Source of the DNA: DATAYF01 sp036272735
GTDB taxonomy: Bacteria; Chloroflexota; Ktedonobacteria; Ktedonobacterales; Ktedonobacteraceae
Assembly (NCBI GenBank): GCA_036272735.1
Contig: DATAYF010000369.1
Coordinates: 1 to 5,588 of the forward strand
Direction: 5' to 3'
Length of the DNA: 5,588 bases
Within the stretch, counting starts at the first letter, position 1. Every line of letters starts with the position of its first letter. Position numbers and translations under genes: made by a program. Shown here one piece after another: positions 4,847-5,588 of this stretch. The notes under the pieces were generated by a model. That model worked only from the letters and a program-made list of their open reading frames with translations. It ran no database searches and was not told the DNA's origin.

Positions 4847-5588
4847 GCACTTTTGCGCCCTTTCAATACAACTCGTAGTGCAAATGCAGGCAAGGCCAGC
4901 ATACGCCGCCAGCGCCACGGCTCCCGATATAAGCGATACAACCATTCCAGGCCGCTGCGCTGCATCCAACGCGGTGCGCGTAGCTGGCGACCAGCCAGAA
5001 AATCGAAGGCTCCGCCAACGCCCAGCGCCACGGCCACGGGCAAGCGCTGCAAATTGCGGCCAATCCACAATTCCTGGGCCGGTGCACCATAAGCCACACA
5101 TACGACATCGGCCTGCGCGGCACGGATGCGCTCGATAATTGCCTGCTCCTCGCCTTCCGCTGGCGAACCGGCATACGTTCCGGCAATCTGCACACCCGGA
5201 GCCAACTCTTGCAAACGTGCCGCCGCAATTTCCGCGACGCCGGGGGCCGCACCCAATAGATACAAGCGATATCCCTGCTGCGCACATACGCGCGCCAGGG
5301 AGGGCAGCATATCGGTCCCGGTGACACGTTCGGGCGCGGGCACGCGCAAGTAGCGCGTCGCCCACACCACGCCCATGCCATCGGGTACGACAATCGCCGC
5401 CTGATTGATATACTGGCGAAATTGTGCGTGCTGTTGCGCGGCCATCACAAATTCAGGGTTAACGGTTACTACTTGCTGGCAGGGTGTTGACTGATGACTG
5501 GCACGATACGTAGCGATCAATTGGGCAATGCGCGCGAGTGTCTGCTGCTGCGACAGGCGATCAACGCGCACGCCCAGCACATAGACAG
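4843..5588 (-). CDS. WecG/TagA/CpsF-family (GT26) glycosyltransferase, 5' end outside window
   Basis: At least 245 residues. The family adds ManNAc, ManNAcA or a related sugar to undecaprenyl-diphosphate-linked GlcNAc or another primer sugar at the cytoplasmic membrane face, an early step in teichoic acid linkage, enterobacterial common antigen or capsule synthesis. Counting from the GTG at 5580, motifs are VVTVNPEFVM (37-46), VVPDGMGVVWA (64-74) with the likely catalytic Asp67, RVTGTDMLP (85-93), YLLGAAPGVAE (107-117), VAYGAPAQELWI (162-173), GVGGAFDFLAG (187-197) and the basic C-terminal segment RAPRWMQRSGLEWLYRL (201-217) followed by REPWRWRR, which in TagA is the membrane-docking appendage. 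The frame remains open to the window edge with VY before the GTG, and family proteins usually have a few residues before LGV, so the true start probably lies beyond 5588. It is first in the visible part of the operon. The donor sugar cannot be told from sequence. Confidence 0.92.
   Translation of the reverse strand, partial: VYVLGVRVDRLSQQQTLARIAQLIATYRASHQSTPCQQVVTVNPEFVMAAQQHAQFRQYINQAAIVVPDGMGVVWATRYLRVPAPERVTGTDMLPSLARVCAQQGYRLYLLGAAPGVAEIAAARLQELAPGVQIAGTYAGSPAEGEEQAIIERIRAAQADVVCVAYGAPAQELWIGRNLQRLPVAVALGVGGAFDFLAGRQLRAPRWMQRSGLEWLYRLYREPWRWRRMLALPAFALRVVLKGRKSA

Noticed and set aside
4578..5138. Plus-strand ORF of 186 residues across the kinase/glycosyltransferase junction
   Set aside because: Low-complexity Ala/Arg/Pro/Ser product antisense to two well-supported genes, with no motif or plausible ribosome binding site.
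4847..5365. Upstream in-frame extension of the kinase ORF (515 residues in total)
   Set aside because: The extension runs out of frame through the glycosyltransferase gene, is rich in Arg, Cys and Gly, and has no recognisable domain. The kinase fold starts at the ATG at 4846, which has an ATGA overlap and a ribosome binding site.

Overview
The window looks like a stretch of bacterial chromosome carrying an envelope or exopolysaccharide gene cluster. The organism is probably a soil-type, moderately GC-rich bacterium. A member of Ktedonobacteria (Chloroflexota) would fit the combination of an IS630 remnant, an orphan PIG-L deacetylase, a split RfaE1/RfaE2 pair and a divergent MurJ-type flippase. 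That placement is an impression from protein style, not a demonstrated assignment; no 16S or other marker gene is present.

Layout. Positions 1-351 (+) hold the amino-terminal, helix-turn-helix part of an IS630-type transposase, interrupted by an amber codon and then losing homology. Positions 352-650 are non-coding and partly very AT-rich (about 33% GC over 421-540, counted by hand). This stretch contains two short perfect palindromes and, near its right end, a good sigma70-type promoter and ribosome binding site for the next gene. Positions 651-1490 (+) encode a PIG-L/LmbE-family zinc deacetylase. Everything to the right of that lies on the minus strand and is transcribed leftwards, converging on the deacetylase gene with a gap of only 24 bases.

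The minus-strand genes form one compact operon, read right to left: a WecG/TagA/CpsF-family (GT26) glycosyltransferase (cut by the window edge), an RfaE1-type heptose-7-phosphate kinase, an RfaE2-type heptose-1-phosphate adenylyltransferase, and a MurJ/MviN-family 14-helix flippase. The first two junctions are 4-base ATGA overlaps. At the third junction the stop codon of the adenylyltransferase is part of the Shine-Dalgarno sequence of the flippase gene. The operon promoter must lie beyond base 5588.

How they may work together (inference): the kinase and adenylyltransferase would supply a nucleotide-activated sugar, by family ADP-D-glycero-beta-D-manno-heptose. The GT26 enzyme would add a sugar to an undecaprenyl-linked primer at the inner face of the membrane. 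The MurJ-like protein would flip a lipid-linked product. The flippase lacks most of the charged residues that line the cavity of E. coli MurJ, so a glycan other than lipid II is a reasonable alternative substrate. This coupling of heptose activation with a TagA-like transferase and a divergent MurJ is the most interesting aspect of the window. I see no CRISPR array, RNA gene, phage gene or defence system.
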